Shown in pieces: positions 9,017-18,383 of a stretch of 64,000 nt of DNA. The translations under genes were made by a program, and so were the position numbers. The stretch is from Geofilum rhodophaeum. GTDB lineage: Bacteria > Bacteroidota > Bacteroidia > Bacteroidales > Marinilabiliaceae. The stretch is from positions 62,001-126,000 of the forward strand of contig NZ_MWUJ01000009.1 of NCBI RefSeq assembly GCF_002210225.1, read 5' to 3'. How positions within the stretch are numbered: position 1 is the first letter of the stretch; each line of letters starts with the position of its first letter. The notes under the pieces were generated by a model. The model was not told the origin of the DNA, made no database searches, and saw nothing but the letters and a program-made list of their open reading frames with translations.

Positions 9017-9024
9017 CAAAGATA
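9017..9024 (-). promoter_or_regulatory. -7 box TATCTTTG for the tRNA-Asp cluster
   Basis: On the minus strand a TTGG sequence lies about 22 bp upstream of TATCTTTG, close to the Bacteroidota -33/-7 arrangement. Apart from this box and the pyk terminator, I see nothing else in the 305-bp gap between the tRNAs and pyk. Confidence 0.65.
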
Positions 9025-9204
9025 ACGCTTCTTTTGATTTTTCCAACACGGGCATTCACTTTTATGCCCCCATTTTGCACTTTTTTTTCCTGCTGTAAGT
9101 CAGTAAATCCGCAGCTTTCGGACCATCAGTCCGCCCGTCCCCATTAAGCTGCTGGTATGTCGCCACTTGCAAAACAAATAAGCACACCGGCTCTTTTAAA
9201 ACAA

Positions 9205-9235
9205 AAGAGGCTGCCGATTTAACGACAGCCTCTTC
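9205..9235 (-). terminator. Terminator of pyk
   Basis: aagaggctgc and gacagcctctt form a stem with an A/T-rich loop. On the minus strand it is followed by a T-rich run (ttttgtttt), 45 bp after the pyk stop. Confidence 0.8.
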
Positions 9236-9279
9236 GTGTTTAGCTAAGAGACAAACTGTTGAAGTTTGGTCTCTGAAAA

Positions 9280-10713
9280 TTAGTCCACGTAACGGTCCAC
9301 TTTATTCAGTAAGCCCTCTACGGTAATAATCTCCAAATAAGTAGTTCCACCACCTATTCCGAAGCTTCCACCCAAATAAGCGATTAAATCATCGTTACCC
9401 ATAACTTCCTTCTTCTGAAGTTTACGTACGGTTTTTTGAATGATCTCGCTTTTAGAGCTTCCGGGCTCGGTCAAACGGGGGAAAACACCATAAGACAGCG
9501 CCAGCTCACGACCGACCCGCTTATTGTAACACATGGCCATAACAGGCTGTGGCCCGCGGAAGGCAGCGAGGTAACGGGCAGTTTTACCGGTGAGACTGTC
9601 GGTAAGCACCGCTTTAATGGGCAACTCCATAGATGCCTTGGCTGCAGTGTCGGCCAAATAGGCAGTGATATCGTTTTTGAAAACTTCTACCGGTATGTCG
9701 TTTCTGGAATCTTTAGCAGCTTCCACTTCCTTAGCAATACTCGACATGGTTTTAACTGCTTCGATGGGGTAATTTCCATAAGCCGTTTCACCACTCAACA
9801 TAATGGCATCGGTACGGTAATAAATGGCGTTGGCCACATCGGTAACTTCTGCGCGGGTAGGTCGGGGGTTCTTGATCATACTGTGCAGCATCTGAGTAGC
9901 TACAATGACCGGCTTCTTGGCCTCAACGCACTTGCGAATCAACTGACGCTGAACCAAAGGAATTCTTTCCTGAGGAATTTCGATGCCCAAATCGCCACGA
10001 GCCACCATAACACCATGTACCACTTCAAGAATTTCGTCGATGTTTTCAACACCTTCCTGATTCTCAATTTTAGCAATGATTTTAATTTGACTGTCGTGAG
10101 CATCCAGAATCTCCTGAATGGCCAGCACATCCTGCGCATTTCTAACAAAAGAGTGGGCAATAAAATCAATGTCCTTCTCAATAGCATAGTGAATAAACTC
10201 CAGGTCACGCTCGGTCAGGGAAGGCAGATTAATACGTACCCCAGGAACGTTAACACTTTTGCGACTGCCCAGTACTCCGTTGTTGAGCACTTCACAATGC
10301 AATTCGTTTCCTTGTACTTCTTCAACTACAATATCAATTTCACCATCATCGAATAAGATATGGCTTCCAACGCCAACATCCTGGGTAATATCGGCATAGG
10401 AAACGCAAATAACATCCTTGTTCGAAAGACCTTTAGGATTTCCTTTAATGATGACCTTCTCACCGGTTTTCAGATGAATATCACCGTCTTCACATTTGGT
10501 TGTTCTGATTTCAGGTCCTTTGGTATCCATCAAGAGTGCAATCTTTTCAGACACCTCCCGTACATTGGAAACCAAACGATCCAGCCCCTCAAAATCCACA
10601 TGCGCAGTGTTCATGCGGACAACATTCATTCCAGCCTTGTACAGCTTCTTTACAAAATCCACATCGCATCTTAAATCAGATACAGTGGCCACAATTTTAG
10701 TGTGCTTCTTCAT
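9280..10713 (-). CDS. pyk: Pyruvate kinase
   Basis: Converts phosphoenolpyruvate and ADP to pyruvate and ATP in glycolysis. It begins MKKHTKIVATVSDLRCD and has MNTAHVDFEG, LLMDTKGPEIRT and AKIENQEGVENIDEIL with the catalytic Lys. The signature VMVARGDLGIEIP and KPVIVATQMLHSM are present, as is TDAIMLSGETAYGNYP. The 477-aa length is normal. The gene lies 46 bp downstream of aroQ on the same strand, so the two may be co-transcribed. Confidence 0.97.
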   Translation of the reverse strand: MKKHTKIVATVSDLRCDVDFVKKLYKAGMNVVRMNTAHVDFEGLDRLVSNVREVSEKIALLMDTKGPEIRTTKCEDGDIHLKTGEKVIIKGNPKGLSNKDVICVSYADITQDVGVGSHILFDDGEIDIVVEEVQGNELHCEVLNNGVLGSRKSVNVPGVRINLPSLTERDLEFIHYAIEKDIDFIAHSFVRNAQDVLAIQEILDAHDSQIKIIAKIENQEGVENIDEILEVVHGVMVARGDLGIEIPQERIPLVQRQLIRKCVEAKKPVIVATQMLHSMIKNPRPTRAEVTDVANAIYYRTDAIMLSGETAYGNYPIEAVKTMSSIAKEVEAAKDSRNDIPVEVFKNDITAYLADTAAKASMELPIKAVLTDSLTGKTARYLAAFRGPQPVMAMCYNKRVGRELALSYGVFPRLTEPGSSKSEIIQKTVRKLQKKEVMGNDDLIAYLGGSFGIGGGTTYLEIITVEGLLNKVDRYVD

Positions 10714-10759
10714 CGAGAAAAGTTAATTATGATCTTAAAAAATTGAAGAGAAATACGCA

Positions 10760-11185
10760 TTAATCAGCATAGTTAATTAGAGCATCCAACGCCAGGTTGT
10801 ACGAATACAAACCAAAACCACCAACAACGCCCTTTACAACAGGCGACAGAAAAGAGTGATGTCGAAAGCTTTCCCTCTTGAAAACATTGGAAAGATGAAC
10901 CTCTACAGCAGGAGCAGGTACAGCAGCAAGCGCATCGGCCAAAGCCACCGAAGTGTGGGTGTAAGCCCCTGCGTTAATTACAATGCCTTGCACATCAAAG
11001 CCGTATTGATGAATACAATCAATCAGCGCACCTTCGCTGTTCGATTGAAAATAAACCAGATCAAGTTTTGGATAGTTTTGCTTCAACACCTCCAAATGCG
11101 AATCAAACGACTGACTGCCATACACATCGGGTTCTCTAACACCCAACAGATTCAAATTTGGCCCATTAATAATCAGTACCTGCAT
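10760..11185 (-). CDS. aroQ: 3-dehydroquinate dehydratase, type II
   Basis: Third step of the shikimate pathway. The family start MQVLIINGPNLNLLGVREP contains the catalytic Tyr-region loop. INAGAYTHTSVALADAL carries the active-site Asn and substrate contacts, and VEVHLSNVFKRESFRHHSF carries the His. 141 aa is typical of the dodecameric type II enzyme. It is the promoter-proximal gene of the aroQ-pyk pair. Confidence 0.96.
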   Translation of the reverse strand: MQVLIINGPNLNLLGVREPDVYGSQSFDSHLEVLKQNYPKLDLVYFQSNSEGALIDCIHQYGFDVQGIVINAGAYTHTSVALADALAAVPAPAVEVHLSNVFKRESFRHHSFLSPVVKGVVGGFGLYSYNLALDALINYAD

Positions 11186-11254
11186 TGTATCAAAGCTTAT
11201 TGTAAAACTAACCAGAGGCTTTCAGCAACAACGCTCCTCCTGGTTAAGCTGCCG

Positions 11255-11262
11255 CAAAAATA
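11255..11262 (-). promoter_or_regulatory. -7 box TATTTTTG for aroQ
   Basis: Read on the minus strand, 70 bp before the aroQ ATG. The leader between them contains short arms aaccag/ctggtt that could pair; no known riboswitch is recognised. Confidence 0.5.
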
Positions 11263-11380
11263 AGACAAGTGTTTGAAATAAAAAAATATGGCATACGTTA
11301 AACTTTTTGTAAAAACATTTGCTTTTACCTAAAAAAAAGTCGCAATTTTAGGCAATCATTATCAGTTGGTAATTTATATT

Positions 11381-11388
11381 TACTTTTG
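11381..11388 (+). promoter_or_regulatory. -7 box TACTTTTG for xerD
   Basis: Perfect TAnnTTTG match 36 bp before the chosen xerD ATG. It overlaps the upstream in-frame GTG and so argues against a start there. Confidence 0.6.
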
Positions 11389-11423
11389 TGGTTGATAAAC
11401 ACCTTCTGAAAAATTATGTTATT

Positions 11424-12323
11424 ATGAACTGGGAAACAGAAATAAGTGAATTCAAGAATTACCTTAAACTCGAAAAGGGCCTGTCGGACAACTCTATTCA
11501 CGCCTATGTAACAGACCTCTATAAGCTGGTTAACTTTCTTAACGACAAGGGCTTTAAAGAGGGGCCCGACAAGGTTACCCTGGTGCAGTTGAAAGACCTC
11601 ATGGATTGGGTCAACAGTCGCGGCATCAGTCCCCGTACCCAGGCCAGAATCATCAGCGGTATTAAATCTTTTTACAAGTTTCTGCTCATCGAAGAAAAGG
11701 TTGAGAAAGATCCTACAGCGCTGCTGGAGGCACCCAGAGTGGGGCGTAAATTGCCCGAGGTGTTGAGTGTAACCGAGGTAGATACTGTGATTAACGCGGT
11801 GGACACCCGCAAACCGGAAGGCCAACGCAACAAAGCCATTCTCGAAACCCTGTACAGTTGTGGACTCAGGGTTTCAGAGCTAATCGACCTGAAGATATCC
11901 AACCTTTTTTTTGAGTCGGGCTTCATTAAAATTGAGGGTAAAGGCAGTAAAGAACGACTGGTTCCCATCAGCACCAAAGCTGTTAAAGAGATCAACCTCT
12001 ACCTCAGCGAGTACCGACGTACCCTCAAGATATTTCCCAGTCATGAAGACATCTTGTTTCTAAACAGGAGAGGCAAAAAGCTGTCGCGGGTAATGATATT
12101 CACCATCATTAAAAACATCAGTAAAAAATTGAACATAGCAAAAAATATCAGTCCGCACACCTTTCGACATTCCTTTGCTACCCACCTTATCGATGGGGGG
12201 GCCAATCTACGTGCTGTTCAGGAAATGCTGGGCCACGAATCCATTATCACTACAGAAATCTATACGCATTTAGACAAAGAATACCTGAAGGATACCCTCA
12301 ATCAGTTTCATCCGAGGTCCTAG
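11424..12323 (+). CDS. xerD: Tyrosine recombinase XerD
   Basis: Site-specific recombinase that resolves chromosome dimers at dif with XerC. An N-terminal SAM-like DNA-binding domain (residues 1-90) precedes the catalytic domain. Catalytic residues are visible in order: Arg in SCGLRVSELIDL, Lys in KGSKERLVP, then HTFRHSFATHL, GHESIITTEIYTH and the nucleophilic Tyr within the last. It is 299 aa from the ATG of MNWETEISEF, the usual length. No integrase-associated cargo or att repeats are seen around it, so it looks like the housekeeping enzyme. Confidence 0.92.
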   Translation: MNWETEISEFKNYLKLEKGLSDNSIHAYVTDLYKLVNFLNDKGFKEGPDKVTLVQLKDLMDWVNSRGISPRTQARIISGIKSFYKFLLIEEKVEKDPTALLEAPRVGRKLPEVLSVTEVDTVINAVDTRKPEGQRNKAILETLYSCGLRVSELIDLKISNLFFESGFIKIEGKGSKERLVPISTKAVKEINLYLSEYRRTLKIFPSHEDILFLNRRGKKLSRVMIFTIIKNISKKLNIAKNISPHTFRHSFATHLIDGGANLRAVQEMLGHESIITTEIYTHLDKEYLKDTLNQFHPRS

Positions 12324-12342
12324 TACTCTTCTAAAAATTATG

Positions 12343-12375
12343 AAAAAGAGCCGGCTTTGCCGGCTCTTTTTTTTT
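12343..12375 (+). terminator. Terminator of xerD
   Basis: agagccggc/gccggctct stem with a 3-nt loop, followed by nine T. The rest of the 417-bp gap to pckA shows only the pckA promoter and leader. Confidence 0.92.
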
Positions 12376-12627
12376 CGCTTTACAACAAGACAACGCCTGT
12401 TAACTTATTTTAACTATCCATCAAACAACGTGATCAGCATCTCTTTAGTCCTGCCAATCCACCTTTTGCTTAAAGTTACATTTGTTCATATATAACCATG
12501 TTTCATAATTCACTCAAAGTCAGACACAGAAACAAAAAACAGGAATTTGCTGAATGTGAAATAATGTTAAATCAAATATGGGGCGTGAAATTTATTAAAG
12601 AATTTTATCCCTAATGGAATATTTTGC

Positions 12628-12635
12628 TACCTTTG
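12628..12635 (+). promoter_or_regulatory. -7 box TACCTTTG for pckA
   Basis: Perfect TAnnTTTG match, giving a leader of roughly 100 nt before pckA. No structured regulatory RNA is recognised in this leader. Confidence 0.6.
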
Positions 12636-12740
12636 AAACAAGTTAAATTTTCTATAAAAACTTTAACAATCAATAACACTGAATTAGTAGGATTCAAGAA
12701 GTCAAAATTCAACACTCAATAAACTTAAAATCCAAACACT

Positions 12741-14363
12741 ATGGCCCAACTAGATTTAGCCAGGTATGGCATCAACAACGTAAAGGAGATTGTTTATAAC
12801 CCGTCTTACGAGCAACTGTTTGAGGAGGAAATGAATCCTGCTCTGCAAGGCTTTGAAAAAGGGCAGCTCACCGAACTGGACGCAGTTAATGTAATGACGG
12901 GTAAATTTACCGGCCGTTCGCCTAAGGATAAGTTCATTGTAATGGACGACACTACACGCGACACCGTTTGGTGGACCTCTCCGCTTGCCAAGAACGACAA
13001 CAAGCCCACCACACCTGAAGTCTGGGAAGACTTAAAAACCATTACCTGCCAACAGTTGTCGGGAAAAAAACTCTATGTGGTAGATTGTTACTGCGGAGCT
13101 TGTCCCCACTCCCGCCTAAAAGTACGCTTCATAATGGAAGTGGCCTGGCAGGCTCATTTTGTAAAGAACATGTTCATCAGGCCTACTGAAGAGGAGCTTA
13201 AAAACTTTGGAGAGCCCGACTTTGTTTCGCTCAACGCCTCCAAAACCACCAACCCAAGGTGGAAGGAGCATGGCTTAAATTCTGAAGTGTATACCGTTTT
13301 CAACCTCACAGAAAAAATGCATGTGGTTGGCGGATCGTGGTATGGCGGAGAAATGAAGAAAGGTCTGTTTGCCATGATGAACTACTACCTGCCCCTGAAT
13401 GGCATGGCCGCCATGCATTGCTCGGCCAACGTGGGCGAAAATGGTGACGTAGCCATTTTCTTTGGCTTGTCGGGCACCGGAAAAACCACCTTGTCGACCG
13501 ATCCAAAGCGTAAACTTATCGGGGACGATGAACACGGTTGGGACGAAGAGGGCGTCTTTAATTTTGAGGGCGGCTGCTACGCCAAAACCATTCATCTCGA
13601 CAAAGAATCAGAGCCCGATATTTATAAGGCGATCAGAAGAGACGCCTTACTTGAAAACGTTACGGTAGATGCCCAGGGCAAGATCGACTTCGACGACAAT
13701 TCGGTAACGGAGAACACCAGGGTTTCTTATCCCATTTACCACATCGACAACATTATTAAACCGGTATCCAGGGCAGGACATGCCAACAAAGTTATCTTTC
13801 TGACGGCCGATGCCTTTGGGGTAATGCCTCCGGTATCCAAGCTGACGCCCGACCAGACCAAATATCACTTTTTGGCGGGATTTACTGCAAAACTGGCCGG
13901 TACCGAGTTGGGGGTAACTACTCCCCAGCCAACATTCTCGGCCTGCTTTGGCGAAGCCTTTTTATCCCTGCACCCCATCCAGTATGCAACTGAACTGGTT
14001 AAGAAAATGGAAGAGCACAACGCTACAGCCTATCTGGTAAATACCGGTTGGAATGGGACAGGAAAACGGATCTCCATTAAAGATACCCGTCGCATCATCG
14101 ACGCCATACTGGATGGTTCTATTGAAAAAGCGAAAACCAAAATGGTGCCCGTCTTTAATCTGGAAGTTCCCACCGAATTACCTGGCGTTGATCCTACTAT
14201 TTTAGATCCGCGCGACACTTATTCCGATCCCATAGAATGGGAAAATAAGGCCATCGATTTGGGCGAACGTTTCATCAAAAACTTTGAAAAGCACACACGC
14301 ACCAGCGACAAGTGCAAGGAACTGATACCCGCCGGGCCCCAATTGCCTGTGGCGCACAGTTAA
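12741..14363 (+). CDS. pckA: Phosphoenolpyruvate carboxykinase (ATP)
   Basis: Interconverts oxaloacetate and phosphoenolpyruvate. In Bacteroidota it often runs toward oxaloacetate in fermentative metabolism; that direction is family knowledge. Seen here are [10 protein letters not shown], the substrate Arg region, the kinase P-loop [16 protein letters not shown] with the metal-binding GDDEHGW, and the C-terminal [13 protein letters not shown]. 540 aa is standard for the ATP-dependent class. It is monocistronic, with its own promoter and a terminator immediately after it. Confidence 0.97.
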   Translation: MAQLDLARYGINNVKEIVYNPSYEQLFEEEMNPALQGFEKGQLTELDAVNVMTGKFTGRSPKDKFIVMDDTTRDTVWWTSPLAKNDNKPTTPEVWEDLKTITCQQLSGKKLYVVDCYCGACPHSRLKVRFIMEVAWQAHFVKNMFIRPTEEELKNFGEPDFVSLNASKTTNPRWKEHGLNSEVYTVFNLTEKMHVVGGSWYGGEMKKGLFAMMNYYLPLNGMAAMHCSANVGENGDVAIFFGLSGTGKTTLSTDPKRKLIGDDEHGWDEEGVFNFEGGCYAKTIHLDKESEPDIYKAIRRDALLENVTVDAQGKIDFDDNSVTENTRVSYPIYHIDNIIKPVSRAGHANKVIFLTADAFGVMPPVSKLTPDQTKYHFLAGFTAKLAGTELGVTTPQPTFSACFGEAFLSLHPIQYATELVKKMEEHNATAYLVNTGWNGTGKRISIKDTRRIIDAILDGSIEKAKTKMVPVFNLEVPTELPGVDPTILDPRDTYSDPIEWENKAIDLGERFIKNFEKHTRTSDKCKELIPAGPQLPVAHS

Positions 14364-14379
14364 TGCAAGTGGCAATAAG

Positions 14380-14427
14380 CAGAAAGCAAAAGAGGCGAAC
14401 CTAGCGGGTCGCCTCTTTTGCTTTCTG
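14380..14427. terminator. Bidirectional terminator overlapping the 3' end of the lpxL-like gene
   Basis: A perfect 19-bp stem (cagaaagcaaaagaggcga and its complement) with a 10-nt loop lies between pckA and the convergent acyltransferase. The last eight codons and stop of the acyltransferase are inside the stem, so coding sequence doubles as terminator. Confidence 0.85.
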
Positions 14428-15375
14428 TCTTTTCTTCTCCAAAAATGCAGCCACATCTTCGGGAGTGGTTTTCCAACGTTCGTGCATCCACACCCATTGC
14501 TCAGGAGTCTGTTTTATAAAAGCCTCAATCACGGCGGTATAATTGCGGGTATTAACCAGGAGATTCTCCTCCTCATTCCCGGTTTCCTCCCAGGCGATGG
14601 GCGGCTGAATGCACAGCTCATGCCGGTCGTCGCTCTTACGACGAATAAATACAGGCACCACCGGTGCACCAGAGTCCATAGCCAGTCGCGCTGCCCCCAC
14701 AGGTGTATAGGCCGAGTGGCCCATAAAGTCAACAAATACCCCTCTGGCCTGCGTATCCTGATCGATCATAATAATGAGGCAGTCGCCCGCTTCTAAAGCT
14801 TCCAGAAGCTTGGGGTAAGCCTTCCTACGACCGATATTCTTCATTCCCCTTTTTTGACGATAGCCAACAATCAGTTTATCTATGCGGGGATTGGGCATGG
14901 GGCGACTCAGCGCCGAAGTGGCATAGCCCAACACAGGAGGTAAAATAGCTGAAAACTCCCACGAACCGGCGTGACTCATCAAGCACAGCACGCCTTTGCC
15001 CTGCGCATGAGCCTTTTTCAGGTGCTCCTCTCCGCTTACATCTACCAACTTGGCAAAATCTTCCCGCGTAGTATAATGCAGGGTAAGCACATAATCACCA
15101 AAGTTTAGGGCTTGATTAACAAACACCTGCCGAGCCATTGCCCGAATGGCTTCGGGCGACTTTTCAGCCCCGTAAATCAAGCTCAGATTTCGAATGGTCT
15201 TCTGTCGCTCTCCCTTTACCAGCCAAAAAGCAAAGCTTCCCAGGTGGCGACAAATGGCCAGGACAAAATTGCGGGGAAAGAGACGAACAAAGAGGATAAA
15301 GGCTTTGATTAGAAAAACCAAAATGGGGTACTTAATGCCTCTCCTAATCTTTTTCCAACTGAGTTTTCCAGCCAT
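14401..15375 (-). CDS. Lysophospholipid/lipid A acyltransferase (LpxL/HtrB family)
   Basis: Inner-membrane acyltransferase expected to add a secondary acyl chain to lipid A or a related lipid. It has an N-terminal membrane helix (about residues 15-35, YPILVFLIKAFILFVRLF), the HX4(D/E) catalytic motif in MSHAGSWEF, IMIDQDTQARGVFVDFMG and GAPVVPVFIRR. 324 aa is slightly longer than E. coli LpxL. It is the last gene of a five-gene minus-strand operon, 3 bp after the epimerase gene. The C-terminus is Lys/Arg-rich and encoded in a terminator stem. Confidence 0.88.
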   Translation of the reverse strand: MAGKLSWKKIRRGIKYPILVFLIKAFILFVRLFPRNFVLAICRHLGSFAFWLVKGERQKTIRNLSLIYGAEKSPEAIRAMARQVFVNQALNFGDYVLTLHYTTREDFAKLVDVSGEEHLKKAHAQGKGVLCLMSHAGSWEFSAILPPVLGYATSALSRPMPNPRIDKLIVGYRQKRGMKNIGRRKAYPKLLEALEAGDCLIIMIDQDTQARGVFVDFMGHSAYTPVGAARLAMDSGAPVVPVFIRRKSDDRHELCIQPPIAWEETGNEEENLLVNTRNYTAVIEAFIKQTPEQWVWMHERWKTTPEDVAAFLEKKRQKAKEATR

Positions 15376-15378
15376 AAT

Positions 15379-16263
15379 CTATTTTTCTTTTCGTGTTTGT
15401 AATTCAAATTCCAGCGCTTGGTCTAAACCCGGAAAACGAAAGGCAAAACCATCGGCCAGCAAGCGCTGGGGAATGACCTGCTGTCCGGTGGACAAGACCG
15501 ATGCCCCTTCTCCAAAAATCAGTTTCAGGGCCCATTCGGGAACCATCAAAAATGCAGGTCGTTTTAAAACCTTAGCCATTTTTCGGGTAAAGCTGCAGTT
15601 GGTCAATATTTCCGGAGCCACCAGATTATATACACCTGAAGCACGGGGAATGCTCACACCGCCTACAATGGCTTCCACCACATCGTTCAAATGCACCCAG
15701 GGGAAAAACTGCCGACCCGAAGCAATACGCCCTCCCAGTCCCAGCTTAAACGGCAACAGCATCTGTTTCAAGGCACCACCACGGGCAGACAACACCAAAC
15801 CCAAACGAAATATACTTAAACGCACCCGTTGCGCATCTACACGCAAGGCCTCCTTTTCCCAATCCCGACAAACACGGGCCAGAAAATCGTTGCTGTAATT
15901 CAGAGAAAACTCATCGTGCACATTAATCTGATCGTATATACCTACAGCGGAAGTGCTTATAAAATCGGCGGGGGGAGCTTCCATCCCATTGATTGCTTCG
16001 ACCAGACTTCTGGTGCTTGTAATTCTACTGTTATAAATGCGTTCCTTGGCAGAAGGTGTCCAACGCGTTAATATGGAGGCCCCGGCCAAATTAATCAGGG
16101 CGTCGCAGCCCTTCAACTTTTCTTGCAAGTGGGCCTTACCTGCTTTAAGGTCGCTCCTTCCGATCCCTGTTACCGCATGCCCTTGAGCCAGCAAGGCCTG
16201 TTCCACTGCAGTACCAATCATTCCGCTAATGCCACAAATAGCTACCCGCAAGGTTTTTTGCAT
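15379..16263 (-). CDS. TIGR01777 family (YfcH-like) epimerase
   Basis: Atypical SDR with the N-terminal NAD(P) loop ICGISGMIGTAVEQALL and the family's INLAGASILTRWTPSAKERI region, RITSTRSLVEAI and STSAVGIYD. PWVHLNDVVEAI and a C-terminal DUF1731-like part (PAFLMVPEWALKLIFGEGASV) complete it. 294 aa is typical. The substrate is unknown for the family; a role in cell division or envelope has been proposed for plant and cyanobacterial relatives only. It sits in the operon between mscS and lpxL. Confidence 0.9.
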   Translation of the reverse strand: MQKTLRVAICGISGMIGTAVEQALLAQGHAVTGIGRSDLKAGKAHLQEKLKGCDALINLAGASILTRWTPSAKERIYNSRITSTRSLVEAINGMEAPPADFISTSAVGIYDQINVHDEFSLNYSNDFLARVCRDWEKEALRVDAQRVRLSIFRLGLVLSARGGALKQMLLPFKLGLGGRIASGRQFFPWVHLNDVVEAIVGGVSIPRASGVYNLVAPEILTNCSFTRKMAKVLKRPAFLMVPEWALKLIFGEGASVLSTGQQVIPQRLLADGFAFRFPGLDQALEFELQTRKEK

Positions 16264-16278
16264 AGTGTCTTATTCTTT

Positions 16279-17568
16279 TTACTTTATGTGTACATCTCTT
16301 TGGGGGAAGGGAATGCTGACCTCGTTCGCTCTAAACTTCTCGTCGATGGCAAAGCGCAACTTACTCTTAATGGGCTCTATACGAAAAACATCCCTAACCC
16401 AGAACAACAAACGAAAGTCGAGGGAAGAATCGCCAAAATTGGTAAAGAGCACGAGGGTCTCCTCCTTTCGTACCACCTCGTCACATTCTTCGGCACACTC
16501 TCTGAGCAAACGCTCAACCAATCGCACCTCAGAACCGTAGGCCACCCCCACCTCTATGGCAAAGCGGGTCGCATCCTCATTGGTGCTCCAGTTGATTAGT
16601 TTGTCGTTTACCAACTTGTGATTCGGCACAAAAACGATAATGTTGTCGCGTGTAACCAAACGGGAGGTGCGCAGACCAACCTCCAAAACCCTTCCAATCA
16701 TACCCGATTCTATTTCCACCACATCGTCCACCCGAATAGACCCCTCAAACAGCAAAACCAGTCCCGATACAAAATCGTTGAACAAACCCTGAATACCAAA
16801 ACCCAAACCCACCAACAAGGCGGCAGAACCAGCAATAATCATATTGATGCTGATGCCGATGGAGTCGAGGATCAGAAGTACGCCTACCAACCAAATCAAA
16901 TACTTCATGATTTGAAAAACCGTCCGAGTTTGTCCGGTACTTAAACCCTTGGCGCGGGCGTGACGCATATAAACAACTTCCAGGATTCGCAGGGCCACCG
17001 AAATGCCGTAAATTCCAAGCAGGGCATACAGTACGACCGACAGCGTAACATTCACGTTACTCAGTGTAAAAAGGGTATCTGAAAAAAAACCGGACAATAA
17101 GGTCCCCGCCTGCTGCAACCAAATGCCGCCAATCAATAAAAACAAAAAAAGCAACAAAAAACGACGTATCTGTCGCCCCGCCTTAATATCAATGTGCCAC
17201 CGCTCGCTCAACTTAAGTGACATACTTTTAAGCAAACGGTTTACCCAGACTAAAACCAGGACCCCAATCAGGAGACTGAAAAGCAACAAGGGAGTTAGAG
17301 ATAATTCATTCCCCACCTGCCACAGCGGAGCCGTCCAAAACTCTTTTAGAGACAGATTGGCAATCTGGGCAAGCGTCGCCATCATAAGTCCCAGCAGCAG
17401 CACCCGAAAAAGCCAGATGTATACTGTTTTGGAAGTGCTTTTTTGCCCTTGACGCCCTTTTGCAAACAAGGAACTGCCCAACCACAGCAATACAAAAGCC
17501 AAAAGCACCAAGGCCATATAAACAAATTGCAAGGTCGACAAGTTGTAAATCCAAAGCTGCTCTTTCAT
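16279..17568 (-). CDS. MscS family mechanosensitive ion channel
   Basis: Small-conductance mechanosensitive channel relieving turgor on osmotic downshift. About five N-terminal membrane segments precede the MscS core. The pore helix region is MIIAGSAALLVGLGFGIQG, followed by NDFVSGLVLLFEGSIRVDD and the beta domain with VFVPNHKLVND. 429 aa makes it a medium-size member with extra N-terminal helices. It lies 17 bp downstream of cdaA, so osmotic release and c-di-AMP synthesis share a transcript here. Confidence 0.93.
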   Translation of the reverse strand: MKEQLWIYNLSTLQFVYMALVLLAFVLLWLGSSLFAKGRQGQKSTSKTVYIWLFRVLLLGLMMATLAQIANLSLKEFWTAPLWQVGNELSLTPLLLFSLLIGVLVLVWVNRLLKSMSLKLSERWHIDIKAGRQIRRFLLLFLFLLIGGIWLQQAGTLLSGFFSDTLFTLSNVNVTLSVVLYALLGIYGISVALRILEVVYMRHARAKGLSTGQTRTVFQIMKYLIWLVGVLLILDSIGISINMIIAGSAALLVGLGFGIQGLFNDFVSGLVLLFEGSIRVDDVVEIESGMIGRVLEVGLRTSRLVTRDNIIVFVPNHKLVNDKLINWSTNEDATRFAIEVGVAYGSEVRLVERLLRECAEECDEVVRKEETLVLFTNFGDSSLDFRLLFWVRDVFRIEPIKSKLRFAIDEKFRANEVSIPFPQRDVHIK

Positions 17569-17585
17569 AAAAAGATTGTTTACAC

Positions 17586-18365
17586 TTATTCGTTGGCCAT
17601 TCCCTTTTCCAGGTTCTTCTCCAGTTCTTCAAAACTCAAACTGTACTGGCCCTTTCCATTCTTAAAAAAGGAAATCCGACCCGTTTCTTCCGAAACCACT
17701 ATGGCAATGGCATCGGTCACTTCAGTAATGCCCAGGGCTGCACGGTGGCGCAGTCCCACATGCTTGGGCAAATCCATGTTCTGCGATACCGGCAAAATAC
17801 AACCGGCCGCCTTAATTTTGCTCTGACTGATAATAAGGGCCCCGTCGTGTAGGGGACTGTTCTTAAAGAAAACGGTTTTCAGCAGCTGCTTAGATATTAC
17901 AGCATTGATCAATTCTCCGGTCTGCACATAATCCAGCAGTTCCGATTTCCGGGTAATTACGATGAGTGCACCGGTGCGACTCTTGGAAAAATCTTCACAG
18001 GCTTTAACCAAAGGACCAATGTAAAAACTCATCATGCCCGGTGTTTTGCTCACAAATAAATTGTCGAGCGAAAAGCGTCCCCCCAGGTTATAGCGACTGC
18101 CTAATAAAAGTAAAAAACGACGAATCTCTTGTTGAAAAACAATGATAATGGCCAGTACCCCCACGTTTACAAAGTTGTCGAGTATTGAGGACGACAACTG
18201 CATATTAAGGGCCTTAATCAGCAGCCAAAAGACAATAAAGGCGAAAATTCCAATGAAGATGTTTAAGGCTACGGTACCCTTAATCAGCTTGTACAGGCGA
18301 TACATCAGGTAGGCCACCAGTACAATGTCAATGAGATCAATCAGCCGTATATCCAAAAAAGTCAT
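17586..18365 (-). CDS. cdaA: Diadenylate cyclase CdaA
   Basis: Makes cyclic di-AMP from two ATP. Three N-terminal membrane helices (residues about 5-75) are followed by the DAC domain. The catalytic motifs are DGA in SPLHDGALIIS and RHR in GLRHRAALGITE, and SEETGRISFFKNG is conserved. 259 aa is normal. It is 18 bp after folP; the cdaA-folP pairing is common in Bacteroidota. No CdaR-like regulator is next to it. Confidence 0.95.
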   Translation of the reverse strand: MTFLDIRLIDLIDIVLVAYLMYRLYKLIKGTVALNIFIGIFAFIVFWLLIKALNMQLSSSILDNFVNVGVLAIIIVFQQEIRRFLLLLGSRYNLGGRFSLDNLFVSKTPGMMSFYIGPLVKACEDFSKSRTGALIVITRKSELLDYVQTGELINAVISKQLLKTVFFKNSPLHDGALIISQSKIKAAGCILPVSQNMDLPKHVGLRHRAALGITEVTDAIAIVVSEETGRISFFKNGKGQYSLSFEELEKNLEKGMANE

Positions 18366-18383
18366 GTAAGCTCCTTCAATAGT

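Noticed and set aside
9436-10356. 306-aa open frame opposite pyk
   Set aside because: Lies wholly antisense to a convincing pyruvate kinase; composition is that of a shadow frame and no motif is visible.
11424-12323. XerD as the integrase of a mobile island
   Set aside because: No attachment-site repeats, tRNA target or cargo genes adjoin it, and the neighbours are housekeeping genes.
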